The position numbers were made by a program, and so were the translations under genes. A stretch of DNA of 64,000 bases, taken from Sandaracinus amylolyticus. Its GTDB lineage: Bacteria > Myxococcota_A > Polyangia > Polyangiales > Sandaracinaceae. This document shows, piece after piece, positions 10,862 to 20,152 of this stretch (positions within the stretch are counted from its first letter, which is position 1; every line of letters starts with the position of its first letter). The notes below the pieces were generated by a model. The model ran no database searches, was not told where the DNA came from, and saw nothing but the letters and a program-made list of their open reading frames with translations. The stretch spans positions 8,804,001 through 8,868,000 of the forward strand of contig NZ_CP011125.1 in assembly GCF_000737325.1 (NCBI RefSeq), written 5' to 3'.

Positions 10862-11929
10862 TCAATAAGGGCGCATGCTCGCGCAGTCGACGTGGTCGCC
10901 CTGCGAGACGCCGAGCATCGACGTGAAGCGCGCGTAGAAGCCGAGCCGATCCGCGACGCGATAGTCGCCGGGCCGTCCGCACTCGAGCCCGCCGTTGATC
11001 ACGTTCACGGTCATGCCGAAGCCGGGCAGGCGACCGGCCGCGCGATCGGCGTCGGTGGGCGTCCAGCGACCGGTGATCACGTCGTGGCACGAGGGCTTCG
11101 GCGACTGCGCCGTGGTCCAGAACCAGAGCGCCGTGCGGAACGCGACGACGCCGTCGCGCGTGACTGCGTCGGGATCGGCGAGCAGATCGACGCCGAGCTC
11201 GCGACCCATCGGGCCGTAGTTGTAGTTCCACGAGAGCTGGATCGGCCCGCGGCCGTGATAGGTGCGGCCGGGCGCGCAGGGGTTCGTCGCGGAGGGCGCG
11301 CAGTACTGGGTGCACGCGCCGCTCTCGCACCCGACCTCTTGGATGAAGTAGAGGCCCCACGCGTATCGGCCGCCGGGCGCGGTGTCCCAGCCGCCCGTGG
11401 TCTCGTGCGCGATGTTCGCGAGGAACGCGGCGACCTCGCGGCGGCGCTGCTCGAGCGTGCCCTCGCGCGCGAACGTCGGGTGGTGCTCGGTGGCCGCGAC
11501 GAGCGCGTCGTACGAGTAGAGCGCGTTGCGCTGCGGGAACATCTCGTCCCACTGCGCGCGGGTGACGAGATCGGCGAACCCGCCGACGGGCGGCGGCGGC
11601 GGAGGAGGCGGCGGAGGAGGCGGAGGGGGAGGAGGCGGAGGCGCGCCGGCGTCCGGCTCGGTGCTCGCGTCGATCGGGGGAGGCGGCGGAGGAGGCGGCG
11701 TGCCGGCGTCGACGTCGTCGTCGGGCGGGAGCGATGCGTCGATGGGATCGGCCCGCGGCGACGTCCCTGCATCGTCGTCGCTCGGCGGATCGATCGGACG
11801 CGCCGCGTCGACGCTCGGCGTCGTTCGGCCGGCATCGATCTCGCCGAGCCCTCCGCGCTCGATCAGGATGCCCTCGCACCCCGAGATCACGAGAGCGAGC
11901 CCGACCAGGAGGACACGCGCGCGCCGCAT
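10862..11929 (-). CDS. GH19 chitinase-like lipoprotein
   Basis: 355 aa. Lipoprotein signal ending in LVISGC, then an Asp/Pro-rich linker with two poly-proline runs (about 78-85 and 97-114), encoded by GGA/GGC microsatellites at 11587-11642 and 11677-11700. The catalytic domain (about 116-355) is a full glycoside hydrolase family 19 unit: HETTGGW with Glu176, YFIQE with Glu198, the [11 protein letters not shown] substrate-cleft motif, and [12 protein letters not shown]19 enzymes hydrolyse chitin beta-1,4 bonds, some also peptidoglycan, with inversion. Both catalytic Glu are present, so activity is likely. Surface anchoring of a chitinase through a proline linker fits a predatory lifestyle (inference). 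Confidence 0.9.
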   Translation of the reverse strand: MRRARVLLVGLALVISGCEGILIERGGLGEIDAGRTTPSVDAARPIDPPSDDDAGTSPRADPIDASLPPDDDVDAGTPPPPPPPPIDASTEPDAGAPPPPPPPPPPPPPPPPPPVGGFADLVTRAQWDEMFPQRNALYSYDALVAATEHHPTFAREGTLEQRRREVAAFLANIAHETTGGWDTAPGGRYAWGLYFIQEVGCESGACTQYCAPSATNPCAPGRTYHGRGPIQLSWNYNYGPMGRELGVDLLADPDAVTRDGVVAFRTALWFWTTAQSPKPSCHDVITGRWTPTDADRAAGRLPGFGMTVNVINGGLECGRPGDYRVADRLGFYARFTSMLGVSQGDHVDCASMRPY

Positions 11930-11966
11930 GGAACGAGAGAGGCGCGGCGCGCGCCGATCGGGTCAC

Positions 11967-12749
11967 TCAGAACCGGATGCGCGCTCCGAGGCCCACGTCG
12001 CCCGGTCCCGGCGCGAGCTCCACGCGCTCGGTCGTCGGGCTGGGCGCGTCGTCGATCGCGGCCACCACGATCAGCACCACGCCCGCGATGCCGCCCGCCG
12101 CGGCGACGAACGTGAGCGCGGTGGACACGTCGGCGAGGGTCGACGCGCTGTCGCGATCGTCACGGAGATCGCCGGGGCACACGCCGCCCGTGCACTGCTC
12201 CTCGAGCGTCGAGTACGTGTCGTGCGCCGCGACGCCGAGCCCGATCGCGACCGCGGCGATCACCGCCGAGGCGGAGAGCGTGATCGTGCCCGGGAGGTAG
12301 TCGAGCCCGCCTCCGCCTTCGCTCGTCGTGGGCTCGGTCGTGGTCGCGGTCGTCGTCGCCGCGGCGCGCGCCGCGGCCTCCTCGCGCTCGCGCACGAGCC
12401 GCTCCTGCATGCGCCGCAGGCGATCGAGGCGCGGCTGCGCGAGCTGCGCGGACTCGGTGCCCGGGAACTGCTGCATCACGCGCTCGAGCGCCGCGATCGC
12501 CTCTTCGAGGCGCGCCGCGCGATCCCACGCCGTCGCCGCGTTCAGAAGGAGCTCGGGGCGCGGCGAGAGCGCGAACGCCTCTTCGTACTCGCGCGCCGCG
12601 TCCTCGAAGCGCTCCTGCTCGAAGTAGAGCGTGCCCGCCTGGAAGTGGATGCGCGCCTGCTCGTCGCTCGCCGACGTCTGCGCGCTCGCGCGCGTCGTCG
12701 TCGCGCCCAGCAGCAGCGCGATCGCGAGCACTCCGATCGTCCTCGTCAT
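11967..12749 (-). CDS. TPR protein with signal peptide and C-terminal membrane segments
   Basis: 260 aa. Signal peptide (cleavage after ASA, about 24), then TPR-like helical pairs (about 30-110, including HFQAGTLYFEQERFEDAAREY), an Arg/Glu/Ala coiled region (about 112-130) and a Thr-rich linker. Two hydrophobic segments follow (about 155-175 and 210-235) with a Cys pair in the loop between them. Its ATG overlaps the stop codon of the upstream gene (ATGA at 12749), so the two are translationally coupled. Typical of myxobacterial periplasmic TPR proteins of unknown role. Confidence 0.7.
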   Translation of the reverse strand: MTRTIGVLAIALLLGATTTRASAQTSASDEQARIHFQAGTLYFEQERFEDAAREYEEAFALSPRPELLLNAATAWDRAARLEEAIAALERVMQQFPGTESAQLAQPRLDRLRRMQERLVREREEAAARAAATTTATTTEPTTSEGGGGLDYLPGTITLSASAVIAAVAIGLGVAAHDTYSTLEEQCTGGVCPGDLRDDRDSASTLADVSTALTFVAAAGGIAGVVLIVVAAIDDAPSPTTERVELAPGPGDVGLGARIRF

Positions 12750-14491
12750 CACGCGCCTCCCGGCAGATCGAAGCCCACGAGGATGCTCCCGCCCGTGCCG
12801 TACGTCGTGCCGTCGATCACGACCGTGCCCGCGAGCCCCATCACCGCGAACACGCGCTGTCCGTCGGCGCTCGACGTGATCGTGCTCGCGCCGTCGAACT
12901 CCGTGCTCCCGAGCACCGCCGACCAGCGCCACGCGCCGTCGGGCGTGATCTGCAGCGCGAGCGCGTCGTGCATGCCCACGTTGGGCAGCGCGCCGCCGCC
13001 GAGATCGGCGCCCTCGCCCGACCATCCCGCGATCAGCAGGTGCCCGCCCGCGAAGCGCATGCGGTTCACCCCGCCCTCGCTGTACTGATCCGAGAAGATG
13101 CGTGAGAAACGATGCTCCGCGCTCGACGTGAGGCTGACGAGCGTGAAGCCCTCGCCGAGCGTCAGCGGGATCGCGCCGCCGCCGTAGTCGGCGCCGCCGT
13201 TGGTGCGCGTGCTGAAGTAGACGTTGCCCTCGGCGTCCGCCGTCATCCAGCGCAGCAGCTCGCCCTCTTCGTTCTCCGGCACGCCGTAGATGCGTCCCCA
13301 CTGGGCCATCCCGTCGGCGGCCGAGAGCGCGACGACGTAGCCCTGTCGGAACGTCGTCGGCGTGAGCTCGACGTCGTCGAAGACCATTCCGTCGTCGAGC
13401 TCGCCGCCGACGAACAGCGTGTCGCCGCCGGCCGCGAACGCCTCGATGAACTCGGAATTGCGCGCGAACGTGCGCACCCAGCCGGTGCGCCCCGAGAGCT
13501 CGTGCTTCACCACGAACACGCCGTCGGTCGGCGCGTCGGCGTACGGGATCGGGATGCCCGACGAGTCGCGGTCGTTGCGCATCGAGAAGCCGCCCGAGTA
13601 GTTGCCCGCGACGTACGTCGCGCCGTCGGCATCGCGCGCGACCGCGACGACGTTGTCGTAGCCGGTGCCGCCGTACTGCGCCCACCACCGCAGCGTGCCG
13701 TCGTCGGCGAGCGAGATCACGAACGCGTCCGTTGTGTTCATCGCGCCGAAGAGCGCCTGCGACGCTCCGTCGGCGTAGATCATCGTGGGCGACGCGGTCG
13801 TGCCCGCGACGACGACGTCGCCGAGCGAGCCCGCGATCTGCGCGTCGACGACGCGCTCGAGCGACGTGCCACCGAACGTGCGCGACCACAGCGGCGTGCC
13901 GGTCTCCTCGTCGACGCGCGTCACGAGCGCATCCTCGGAGCCGTGCGAGACGACGGACGCCGAGCCGACCGCCACGGTCCCCGTGAACGCGCCTGCGGCG
14001 ATCAGCGCGCGCTCGCCGGCTGCGATCGCGTTCCACTGCACGCCGGGCACCAGGAGCGACCAGCCGATCTCACCGGACGAGCACGTCGCGTCGACGCACG
14101 CATCGGTCGCCTCGCACACCGTGTCGCAGCCGCCGCACGCGCCGTGATCGCCCGTGACGTCGCGCTCGCAGCCCGCGGCGCCCTCGTCGCAGTCGTCCCA
14201 GCCCTCGGCGCATCCGGAGACCGTGCACGTCCCGGCCTGACACGCGGTGAGCTCGTTGGGCCCGCCGCACTCGGTCGGCTGCTCGTCGACGCGCGTGTCG
14301 CAGTCGTCGTCCTCGCCGTTGCACGTCTCGTCGCTCGCGACGCTGCACCCGTCCGCGCGCGTGCCGCCGTCGGCGTCGACGCGCGCGTCCATGTCGTCGC
14401 CCTGGAACTCGAACTTGCCGAAGTCGTCGATGAAGCTGCAGGCGCCGAGCGAGAGCGTCAGCGCGACGATCGACGTGAATGTGCGAGCCAT
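12749..14491 (-). CDS. lipoprotein with MopE motif and propeller-like repeats
   Basis: 580 aa. Lipoprotein signal ending in LSLGAC. A MopE-type motif (CNGEDDDCDTRVDEQ, about 58-73) and a Cys-rich 'GCxxD..GxHxxCGxCxxxC' region (about 105-140) precede a long beta-rich body. Repeats such as AGAFTGTVAVG, YVAGNYSGGF and LIAGWSGEGADLGG recur in the body and resemble SBBP/beta-propeller repeats of secreted proteins. Probably an extracellular binding or structural protein. Translationally coupled to the TPR gene by a 1-base ATGA overlap. Confidence 0.7.
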   Translation of the reverse strand: MARTFTSIVALTLSLGACSFIDDFGKFEFQGDDMDARVDADGGTRADGCSVASDETCNGEDDDCDTRVDEQPTECGGPNELTACQAGTCTVSGCAEGWDDCDEGAAGCERDVTGDHGACGGCDTVCEATDACVDATCSSGEIGWSLLVPGVQWNAIAAGERALIAAGAFTGTVAVGSASVVSHGSEDALVTRVDEETGTPLWSRTFGGTSLERVVDAQIAGSLGDVVVAGTTASPTMIYADGASQALFGAMNTTDAFVISLADDGTLRWWAQYGGTGYDNVVAVARDADGATYVAGNYSGGFSMRNDRDSSGIPIPYADAPTDGVFVVKHELSGRTGWVRTFARNSEFIEAFAAGGDTLFVGGELDDGMVFDDVELTPTTFRQGYVVALSAADGMAQWGRIYGVPENEEGELLRWMTADAEGNVYFSTRTNGGADYGGGAIPLTLGEGFTLVSLTSSAEHRFSRIFSDQYSEGGVNRMRFAGGHLLIAGWSGEGADLGGGALPNVGMHDALALQITPDGAWRWSAVLGSTEFDGASTITSSADGQRVFAVMGLAGTVVIDGTTYGTGGSILVGFDLPGGA

Positions 14492-14552
14492 CGGGGGCCG
14501 ACTCTAACAGAGCCGCGCGACGCCGAGCGCGCGCCGTCGCAGACTGCCCACG

Positions 14553-15491
14553 ATGCGTGTCGGGACCATCCCGGTGACCGTGGTGACCGGCTTCCTCGGC
14601 GCGGGGAAGACGACGCTGGTGAACGCGTGGCTCGCCGAGCACGCGCGCGGCGAGATCGCGGTGATCGTCAACGAGCTCGGCGCGATCGGCATCGACGGCG
14701 AGCTGCTCGCGGAGCGCGCGCGCACGCTCGTGGAGATCACCGGCGGATGCATCTGCTGCACGACGTACGCGGAGCTCGTGAAGGCGCTCTCCGAGCTCGC
14801 GTCGCGCGCGCCGCACCGGGTGATCGTCGAGACGTCGGGCGCAGCGTCCCCGGCCGGCGTGATCCGCGCGATCAGCCGCACCGAGGCGCTCCGGCTCGAC
14901 GGAGTGATCACGGTGGTGGACGCGACGCGCGTGCCTTCGCTCGCGTCGAACGATCTCGCGCTCGAGCAGATCGGGTACGCCGACGTCGTCGTGCTCTCGC
15001 GCGCCGATATGTGCTCACAGCACACGATCGACGAGGCGCGCGAGTGGGTCGGTGCGCGCAACGGCGCCGCGATCGTCGCGACGTCGGCGCGCGGTGTCGC
15101 GGAGCGCTTCGAGGGCCTGCTCGCGCAGCGCGCGACCGACGTCGGATGGCGCGCGCTGCCCGCGGCGGCACACGCGAGCGCGATCGAGTCGGTGTCGCTG
15201 GTGGTCGACGACGAGCTCGACGAGGATCGCTTCCTCGAGTGGATGGAGGACGAGCTCGCGCGGATCGCCGGGCGTCTCCTGCGCACCAAGGGCGTGCTCG
15301 CGATCCGCGGCGTCGAGCCGCGCATGATCCTCCAGGGGGTCGCCGACGAGGTGGAGGTCACGTTCGGCGCGCCGTGGCGCGACGACGAGGTGCGACGGAG
15401 CCGGCTCGTGATCGTCGGATACGGGCTCGACCGGGACGCGCTCGCGCGCGGTTTCGCGGCGTGTCGCGCGGGCCGAGGCGCGCCTACGTAA
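14553..15491 (+). CDS. G3E GTPase, CobW/metallochaperone family
   Basis: 312 aa. P-loop GTPase of the SIMIBI/G3E class. Walker A is GFLGAGKTT (residues 13-21), the family metal-binding motif is GGCICC (Cys66, Cys68, Cys69), and ETSG forms the switch region. The guanine-specificity motif reads SRAD instead of NKxD, common in this family. The C-terminal CobW domain (about 210-310) is present. Members insert or allocate zinc or cobalt to client enzymes. It lies 6 bp upstream of a potassium-channel gene whose C-terminus is a zinc ribbon, so a shared operon and possibly a metal link are likely (inference). Confidence 0.9.
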   Translation: MRVGTIPVTVVTGFLGAGKTTLVNAWLAEHARGEIAVIVNELGAIGIDGELLAERARTLVEITGGCICCTTYAELVKALSELASRAPHRVIVETSGAASPAGVIRAISRTEALRLDGVITVVDATRVPSLASNDLALEQIGYADVVVLSRADMCSQHTIDEAREWVGARNGAAIVATSARGVAERFEGLLAQRATDVGWRALPAAAHASAIESVSLVVDDELDEDRFLEWMEDELARIAGRLLRTKGVLAIRGVEPRMILQGVADEVEVTFGAPWRDDEVRRSRLVIVGYGLDRDALARGFAACRAGRGAPT

Positions 15492-15497
15492 CGCCCC

Positions 15498-16325
<828 letters not shown>

Positions 16326-16335
16326 GCGTCGACGA

Positions 16336-16800
16336 TCACTCGACGACCGTGCCGAGCGTGCACTCGGGGTCACAGCCCGGGCCGTTCGGGCGGAACCGCT
16401 CGTAGCTCACGATCCACTCGTGCGCGGCGAGGAGCGTCCCGTCGTGCGCGACGAGCTCGAGCCGATACGTGTCGCGGCCCTCGACGTCGATCGCGCGCTC
16501 GCCGCCCGGCGCGAGGTCGAGCCGAGCGCGCCGCGAGCCGTCGCTCCACAGCGCCACGCGGAAGTGCTCTCCGATCGGCACGACCGCCGGGCTCGTGCGC
16601 TCGCCCTCGGCATCGATGGCGGCGTCGACGCACTCGTCGTTGCGGCACACGGTCACCGTGCCGCCGACCGCGGTCGCGTCGTACTCGAGCGCATCGATGG
16701 CCAGCATCGAGCGGCAGAACACCAACGTGCAGTCGGAGTCGACTGGGCCGCAGCCCGCCACCGAGACGGCGAGCGAGAGGAGCGCGAGAGATGGACGCAT
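16336..16800 (-). CDS. small lipoprotein, unknown
   Basis: 154 aa. The ATG at 16800 is chosen because it gives a signal ending in SVAGC directly; upstream in-frame residues to 16863 lack signal character. Beta-rich body with Cys pairs (CTLVFC, CRNDEC, and CDPEC near the end), suggesting disulphides in the periplasm or at the surface. No family recognised. Confidence 0.65.
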   Translation of the reverse strand: MRPSLALLSLAVSVAGCGPVDSDCTLVFCRSMLAIDALEYDATAVGGTVTVCRNDECVDAAIDAEGERTSPAVVPIGEHFRVALWSDGSRRARLDLAPGGERAIDVEGRDTYRLELVAHDGTLLAAHEWIVSYERFRPNGPGCDPECTLGTVVE

Positions 16801-16849
16801 TCGTCGGAGTGTACCCGCGAAGGCGCGTCTCTCGGCATGCGCCGAGCGC

Positions 16850-17749
16850 TCAAGCGTCGTCACGAGACGTCGAGCGCTGCAGCGTCACCTGCTTCGCCTC
16901 CCGGAGCGGCGTGAGCTTGTGAGGGTTGCGGACCGCGTAGATGCGCGTGATCCGGCCGTCCTCGACGACGAAGCTGATCGCGGTGTCGAGCACGCCATCG
17001 ACGTCGATGCGCGCCGCAGGGCCGCCGTTGATCCACATCCGCGAGACGACCGTGCCCGCGCGCGCGCGCTTCGCGAAGCCGGAGAGAGCCCGCACGACCG
17101 ACTCCACGCCGACGAGCGACACCCGGAGCGCAGGGACGACGCCGCCCCCGTCGGGGACCAGCGCCACGTCGGGCGCGAGCACTTCGACGAGGCCTCGCAC
17201 GTCCCCGTCGGTCAGCGCTTCGAGGAAGCGCGCGATCACGGCTTCCTGCTCCGCGCGGGTCACCTGCATCCGCGGTCGGCGGGCGGCCACGTGCTCTCGC
17301 GCGCGGTGCGCGATCTGGCGCACCGCGGCGGGGGTCTTCCCGACGGCTGCGGCGATCTCGTCGTACGGCGTCTCGAACACCTCGCGGAGCACGAACACCG
17401 CGCGCTCCGTGGGCCCGAGGGTCTCGAGCCCGGTGAGCATCGCCATCGAGATGCTCTCCGCGAGCTCGACGTCCTCGGCGACCTCGGGGCCGACGAGGAG
17501 CGGCTCCGGCAGCCACTCTCCGACGTAGTCCTCACGCCGTCGCTTCCGGGAACGCAGCCGGTTGAGCGCCTGCCGGGTGACGATCCGCACGAGGTACGCG
17601 CGAGGATCGCGCACCTCGGGCCGCGCCGCGCTGGCCCACCGCAGCCAGGTCTCCTGCACCACGTCGTCGGCGTCGGCGACGGAGCCGAGCATCTCGTACG
17701 CGACGGTGAAGAGCAGGCCACGGTGGGCGACGAACGGATCGTCGCTCAT
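16850..17749 (-). CDS. ECF41-type RNA polymerase sigma factor with SnoaL-like extension
   Basis: 299 aa. Sigma-70 region 2 lies at about 1-75 (DADDVVQETWLRW). Region 4 (about 115-165) has the HTH in VGKTPAAVRQIAHRARE. The C-terminal about 110-residue SnoaL-like extension replaces an anti-sigma factor in group ECF41. ECF41 landmarks are all present: WLPEP in the linker, DGGG in the extension, and NPHKL near the end (usually NPDKL, so Asp to His here). It overlaps the upstream carboxymuconolactone-decarboxylase gene by 4 bases (ATGA), the hallmark pairing for ECF41. Autoregulation from the promoter at 18371-18397 is likely. Confidence 0.92.
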   Translation of the reverse strand: MSDDPFVAHRGLLFTVAYEMLGSVADADDVVQETWLRWASAARPEVRDPRAYLVRIVTRQALNRLRSRKRRREDYVGEWLPEPLLVGPEVAEDVELAESISMAMLTGLETLGPTERAVFVLREVFETPYDEIAAAVGKTPAAVRQIAHRAREHVAARRPRMQVTRAEQEAVIARFLEALTDGDVRGLVEVLAPDVALVPDGGGVVPALRVSLVGVESVVRALSGFAKRARAGTVVSRMWINGGPAARIDVDGVLDTAISFVVEDGRITRIYAVRNPHKLTPLREAKQVTLQRSTSRDDA

Positions 17750-18339
17750 GTCGCCGCGGCCGTTTCCGCGGTGTGCGCCGCGAGCGGCCGCAGGCCGCAG
17801 CTCGCCGAGAAGCCCTGCGCCTGGATGCCGAGCGCGACGTTGGTGCGGGCCGCGAGGTTCGCCAGCCCGGCGAACGCCGTGAGCTCCAGGAGCGCGGGCG
17901 CGCCGAGCTGCTCGAGCAGGCGGGCGGACATCGCATCGGTGACGCGCGGCGGCGTGTCGCTCATCGCTTCGGCGTACTCCATGACGTCGCGCTCGAGCGG
18001 CGTGAAGACGTGGGACTCGCGCCACCGCGGCACCTCGCGCGCCTTGTTCACGTCGAGGCCCTCGTTGTGGGCAGTGAAGTAGCCGAGGTCGAGGCAGAAG
18101 CTGCAGCCGACCATCGACGCGACCGCCATGTGCGCGAGCGACTTCAGGTTGCGATCGCAGGCGCCCCACTTCTGCGCCTGACCGGACATCCCGAAGAGCG
18201 CCTTGAGCACCGGGCGGTGGTGCCAGAAGACGCCGAGGGACTCCGGCACCTCTCCGAGCATCCGCTTGCTGAGCCTCTTGATCATCGCGCCGTAGATGCC
18301 GGTGATCTCGGCCGCGGGGATCCGTGTCGTTCCTGCCAT
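17746..18339 (-). CDS. carboxymuconolactone decarboxylase / AhpD-like protein, ECF41 partner
   Basis: 197 aa. The ATG at 18339 is chosen since AAGGAGG lies 4-10 bases upstream. The AhpD-like fold shows its redox CxxC in GCSFC (about 85-89) with a downstream His in FTAHNEG. Members act as peroxiredoxin-like disulphide reductases or decarboxylases. In the ECF41 group this gene (or an oxidoreductase or epimerase) is the main sigma target. The gene starts the sigma operon and its stop overlaps the sigma start. Confidence 0.9.
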   Translation of the reverse strand: MAGTTRIPAAEITGIYGAMIKRLSKRMLGEVPESLGVFWHHRPVLKALFGMSGQAQKWGACDRNLKSLAHMAVASMVGCSFCLDLGYFTAHNEGLDVNKAREVPRWRESHVFTPLERDVMEYAEAMSDTPPRVTDAMSARLLEQLGAPALLELTAFAGLANLAARTNVALGIQAQGFSASCGLRPLAAHTAETAAAT

Positions 18340-18370
18340 GTCGCCTCCTTCGCGCTGCGTTCGAGCAGGA

Positions 18371-18397
18371 GACACCGGACGTCGCGCGGATGTGACA
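18371..18397 (-). promoter_or_regulatory. ECF41-dependent promoter
   Basis: Leftward -35 TGTCACA (18391-18397), a 16-base spacer, and -10 TGTC (18371-18374), 31 bp before the CMD start. From memory, the known ECF41 consensus is TGTCACA-N16-CGTC; the match is perfect in the -35 and spacing and three of four in the -10. Confidence 0.75.
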
Positions 18398-18407
18398 GGC
18401 GCCGTCG

Positions 18408-18434
18408 TTGACACGGCGGCCGGGAACATATAGC
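18408..18434 (+). promoter_or_regulatory. sigma-70-like promoter of the arsR operon
   Basis: TTGACA (18408-18413), a 15-base spacer, and TATAGC (18429-18434). The -10 ends 9 bases before the ATG at 18444, so the transcript would start at or next to the start codon, a leaderless or nearly leaderless mRNA. It is divergent from the ECF41 promoter. Confidence 0.55.
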
Positions 18435-18445
18435 TAGACAGCTAT
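18430..18445. promoter_or_regulatory. dyad operator over -10 and start codon (probable ArsR autoregulation)
   Basis: Perfect inverted repeat ATAGCT-AGAC-AGCTAT. It covers most of the -10 element and the first two bases of the ATG at 18444. Placement and symmetry fit an ArsR-family dimer site, so binding would block polymerase. Confidence 0.6.
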
Positions 18446-18773
18446 GCATCGTGAGGCTGCCCTCGACCGCACGTTTCGCGCGCTCGCCGACCCGACGCGC
18501 CGCTCGATGATCCACGCGCTCGCGAGCGGCGAGGCGCGCAGCGCCGGCGAGCTCGGCGCGCGCTTCCGCTCCGCGCAGCCGACCATCTCGCGCCACCTCA
18601 AGGTGCTCGAGCAGGCGTGCCTCGTGGAGCGGCGCGTCGAGGGGCGCGTTCACCGGTTTCGCCTGCGTCGCGAGCCGCTCGCGGAAGCCAGTCAGTGGCT
18701 CGAGCGCCATCAGGCGTTCTGGACCGGCGCGGTCGATCAGCTCGAGCAGCTCCTGAAGGAGTCCGAGCGATGA
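18444..18773 (+). CDS. ArsR-family HTH repressor
   Basis: 109 aa, a single winged-HTH domain: opening helix ALADPTRRSMIHAL, recognition region AQPTISRHLKVLE, wing EGRVHRFRL. No metal-binding ELCVCD-type Cys motif, so not a classical metal sensor. This matches the ArsR subtype regularly coupled to SRPBCC/AHSA1 proteins. The stop overlaps the next ATG (ATGA at 18770). Confidence 0.9.
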   Translation: MHREAALDRTFRALADPTRRSMIHALASGEARSAGELGARFRSAQPTISRHLKVLEQACLVERRVEGRVHRFRLRREPLAEASQWLERHQAFWTGAVDQLEQLLKESER

Positions 18774-19222
18774 GCGCTCCGAGCCCCGGCGTGCTCGTGC
18801 GCCGCTTCTTGAGCGCCTCTCCCGACAGGGTGTTCGCGGCCTTCGCCGACGCGACGCTGGTCGCGCGGTGGCTGCGTCCGTCGCCGGACATCGCGCTCAC
18901 CGTGCTCGCGTTCGACTTTCGCCGAGGTGGTGCGTACCGGTTCGCCTACGACGTGCCGACCGGCGAGCGGATGGTCGTCGGCGGCACGTACAGCGTCATC
19001 GAGCCGCCGTCGCGCATCGTGTTCTCGTGGCTGATCGAGCCGCCCGACGAGCACGCCGGCATCGACTCGGAGGTGATCGTGACGCTGGCTGGAAAGGACG
19101 CCGGCACCGAGCTCACCATCCGCCACACGAAGCTCGGACGCGCGGACGCCGACCTGCGGCACGACCAGGGCTGGCGCGGCGCGCTCGATCTGCTCGACGC
19201 GCGACTGCGAGAGGAGCCCTGA
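18770..19222 (+). CDS. SRPBCC / AHSA1-like protein
   Basis: 150 aa. START/Bet v1-type (SRPBCC) fold of the activator-of-Hsp90-ATPase homologue group: N-terminal RRFLSASPDRVFAAFAD, central EPPSRIVFSW, and a C-terminal helix with WRGALDLLD. It binds hydrophobic ligands in related proteins; the ligand is unknown here. Translationally coupled to arsR and one base from the TfoX gene. The ArsR probably responds to a compound that this protein binds or alters (inference from the conserved pairing). Confidence 0.88.
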   Translation: MSAPSPGVLVRRFLSASPDRVFAAFADATLVARWLRPSPDIALTVLAFDFRRGGAYRFAYDVPTGERMVVGGTYSVIEPPSRIVFSWLIEPPDEHAGIDSEVIVTLAGKDAGTELTIRHTKLGRADADLRHDQGWRGALDLLDARLREEP

Positions 19223-19223
19223 G

Positions 19224-19586
19224 ATGGCGATCGACGAAGCGCTCGCCGCGCAGGTGCGAGCCGCGCTCGCGGACGCGAGTCACGTGCGCGAGGTCAAGAT
19301 GTTCGGTGGCCTCGGCTTCGTGCTGAACGGCCACATGGTCGCGGCGAGCTCCGACCGTGGCCTCCTCGTGCGCGTCGGCGAGCCCGGCGAAGCCGAGGCG
19401 CTCGCCAAGCCGGGCGCTCATCCGATGGTGATGAACGGCCGCACGATGCGCGGCTTCGTCCGGGTCACGGGCGCGCTGGATGCGCGAAGCGTCGAGTCGT
19501 GGCTGCGACTGGCGCGCGTTTTCGTCGAGACGCTGCCCGCGAAGGAGAGCGGTGCCGGCTCCAAGCGCAGGAGGGCGACGCGATGA
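19224..19586 (+). CDS. TfoX N-terminal domain protein
   Basis: 120 aa. Single TfoX/Sxy N-terminal domain with the family motif KMFGGLGFVLNGHM (about 28-41). It lacks the C-terminal domain of competence regulators. Such stand-alone proteins commonly sit with ArsR-SRPBCC genes. The Lys/Arg-rich tail (KRRRATR) overlaps the next start. Third gene of the operon. Confidence 0.85.
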   Translation: MAIDEALAAQVRAALADASHVREVKMFGGLGFVLNGHMVAASSDRGLLVRVGEPGEAEALAKPGAHPMVMNGRTMRGFVRVTGALDARSVESWLRLARVFVETLPAKESGAGSKRRRATR

Positions 19587-20041
19587 TGCGGAGGATCGGA
19601 GTCGGCGCGCTGTGTTATCTCGTGCCCACGTTCGTGTTGGGGTTCGTGTGGCACCTCGTGGTGTTCGAGAGCTACTACGAGCGTCTGGCGATGTATCGAC
19701 AGGACGTGATCGTCCCGTTCGGATTCCTGTCGATGACGATTCAGGCCCTGCTCTTCGCCTGGGTCTTCGACACTTCGTTCGCTCGTCGCGCAGCGGGTGT
19801 GGGTCGGCGCGCGCTCGCCTTCGCTGCGTTCGGCGCCGCGCTCTCGTGGAGCTTCACGACGATCGCCGTCGCCGCGAAGAACGTGATGACGTCCGTGCCG
19901 GACTACCTGCTCATCGAGACCGCGTTCACCGCCGTGCAGTGGGCGATCGTCGGGCCGCTGATGGCGCTCTCGCACGCGAAGCTCGCGCCGGCGTCGGACG
20001 CGGCTCCGCCTCGAGCATCGGCGGCGATCGCGCCTGAATGA
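19583..20041 (+). CDS. four-TM membrane protein, unknown
   Basis: 152 aa. The ATG at 19583 (second ATG at 19586) has GGAGGG 8 bases upstream and overlaps the TfoX stop. Four hydrophobic segments are visible (about 5-25, 42-60, 73-93 and 108-128). The loop after TM1 has FESYYERLAMYRQD. Resembles small DUF1761-like membrane proteins but no motif fixes it. Last gene of the arsR operon, followed by a hairpin. Confidence 0.7.
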   Translation: MMRRIGVGALCYLVPTFVLGFVWHLVVFESYYERLAMYRQDVIVPFGFLSMTIQALLFAWVFDTSFARRAAGVGRRALAFAAFGAALSWSFTTIAVAAKNVMTSVPDYLLIETAFTAVQWAIVGPLMALSHAKLAPASDAAPPRASAAIAPE

Positions 20042-20045
20042 ACGT

Positions 20046-20064
20046 GCGCTCGTGCCTCGAGCGC
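20046..20064 (+). terminator. hairpin after the arsR operon
   Basis: GCGCTCG (20046-20052) pairs with CGAGCGC (20058-20064), with a 5-base loop. It starts 5 bp after the stop. No U-tract. Confidence 0.45.
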
Positions 20065-20152
20065 GAATCGCGAGATCGTCGACGGCAGTCGCCGAGATGC
20101 TCTGAAGTCGGAGCGCGCGCGATTAGATCCCCGAGAGCACGAGTCCGGACTC

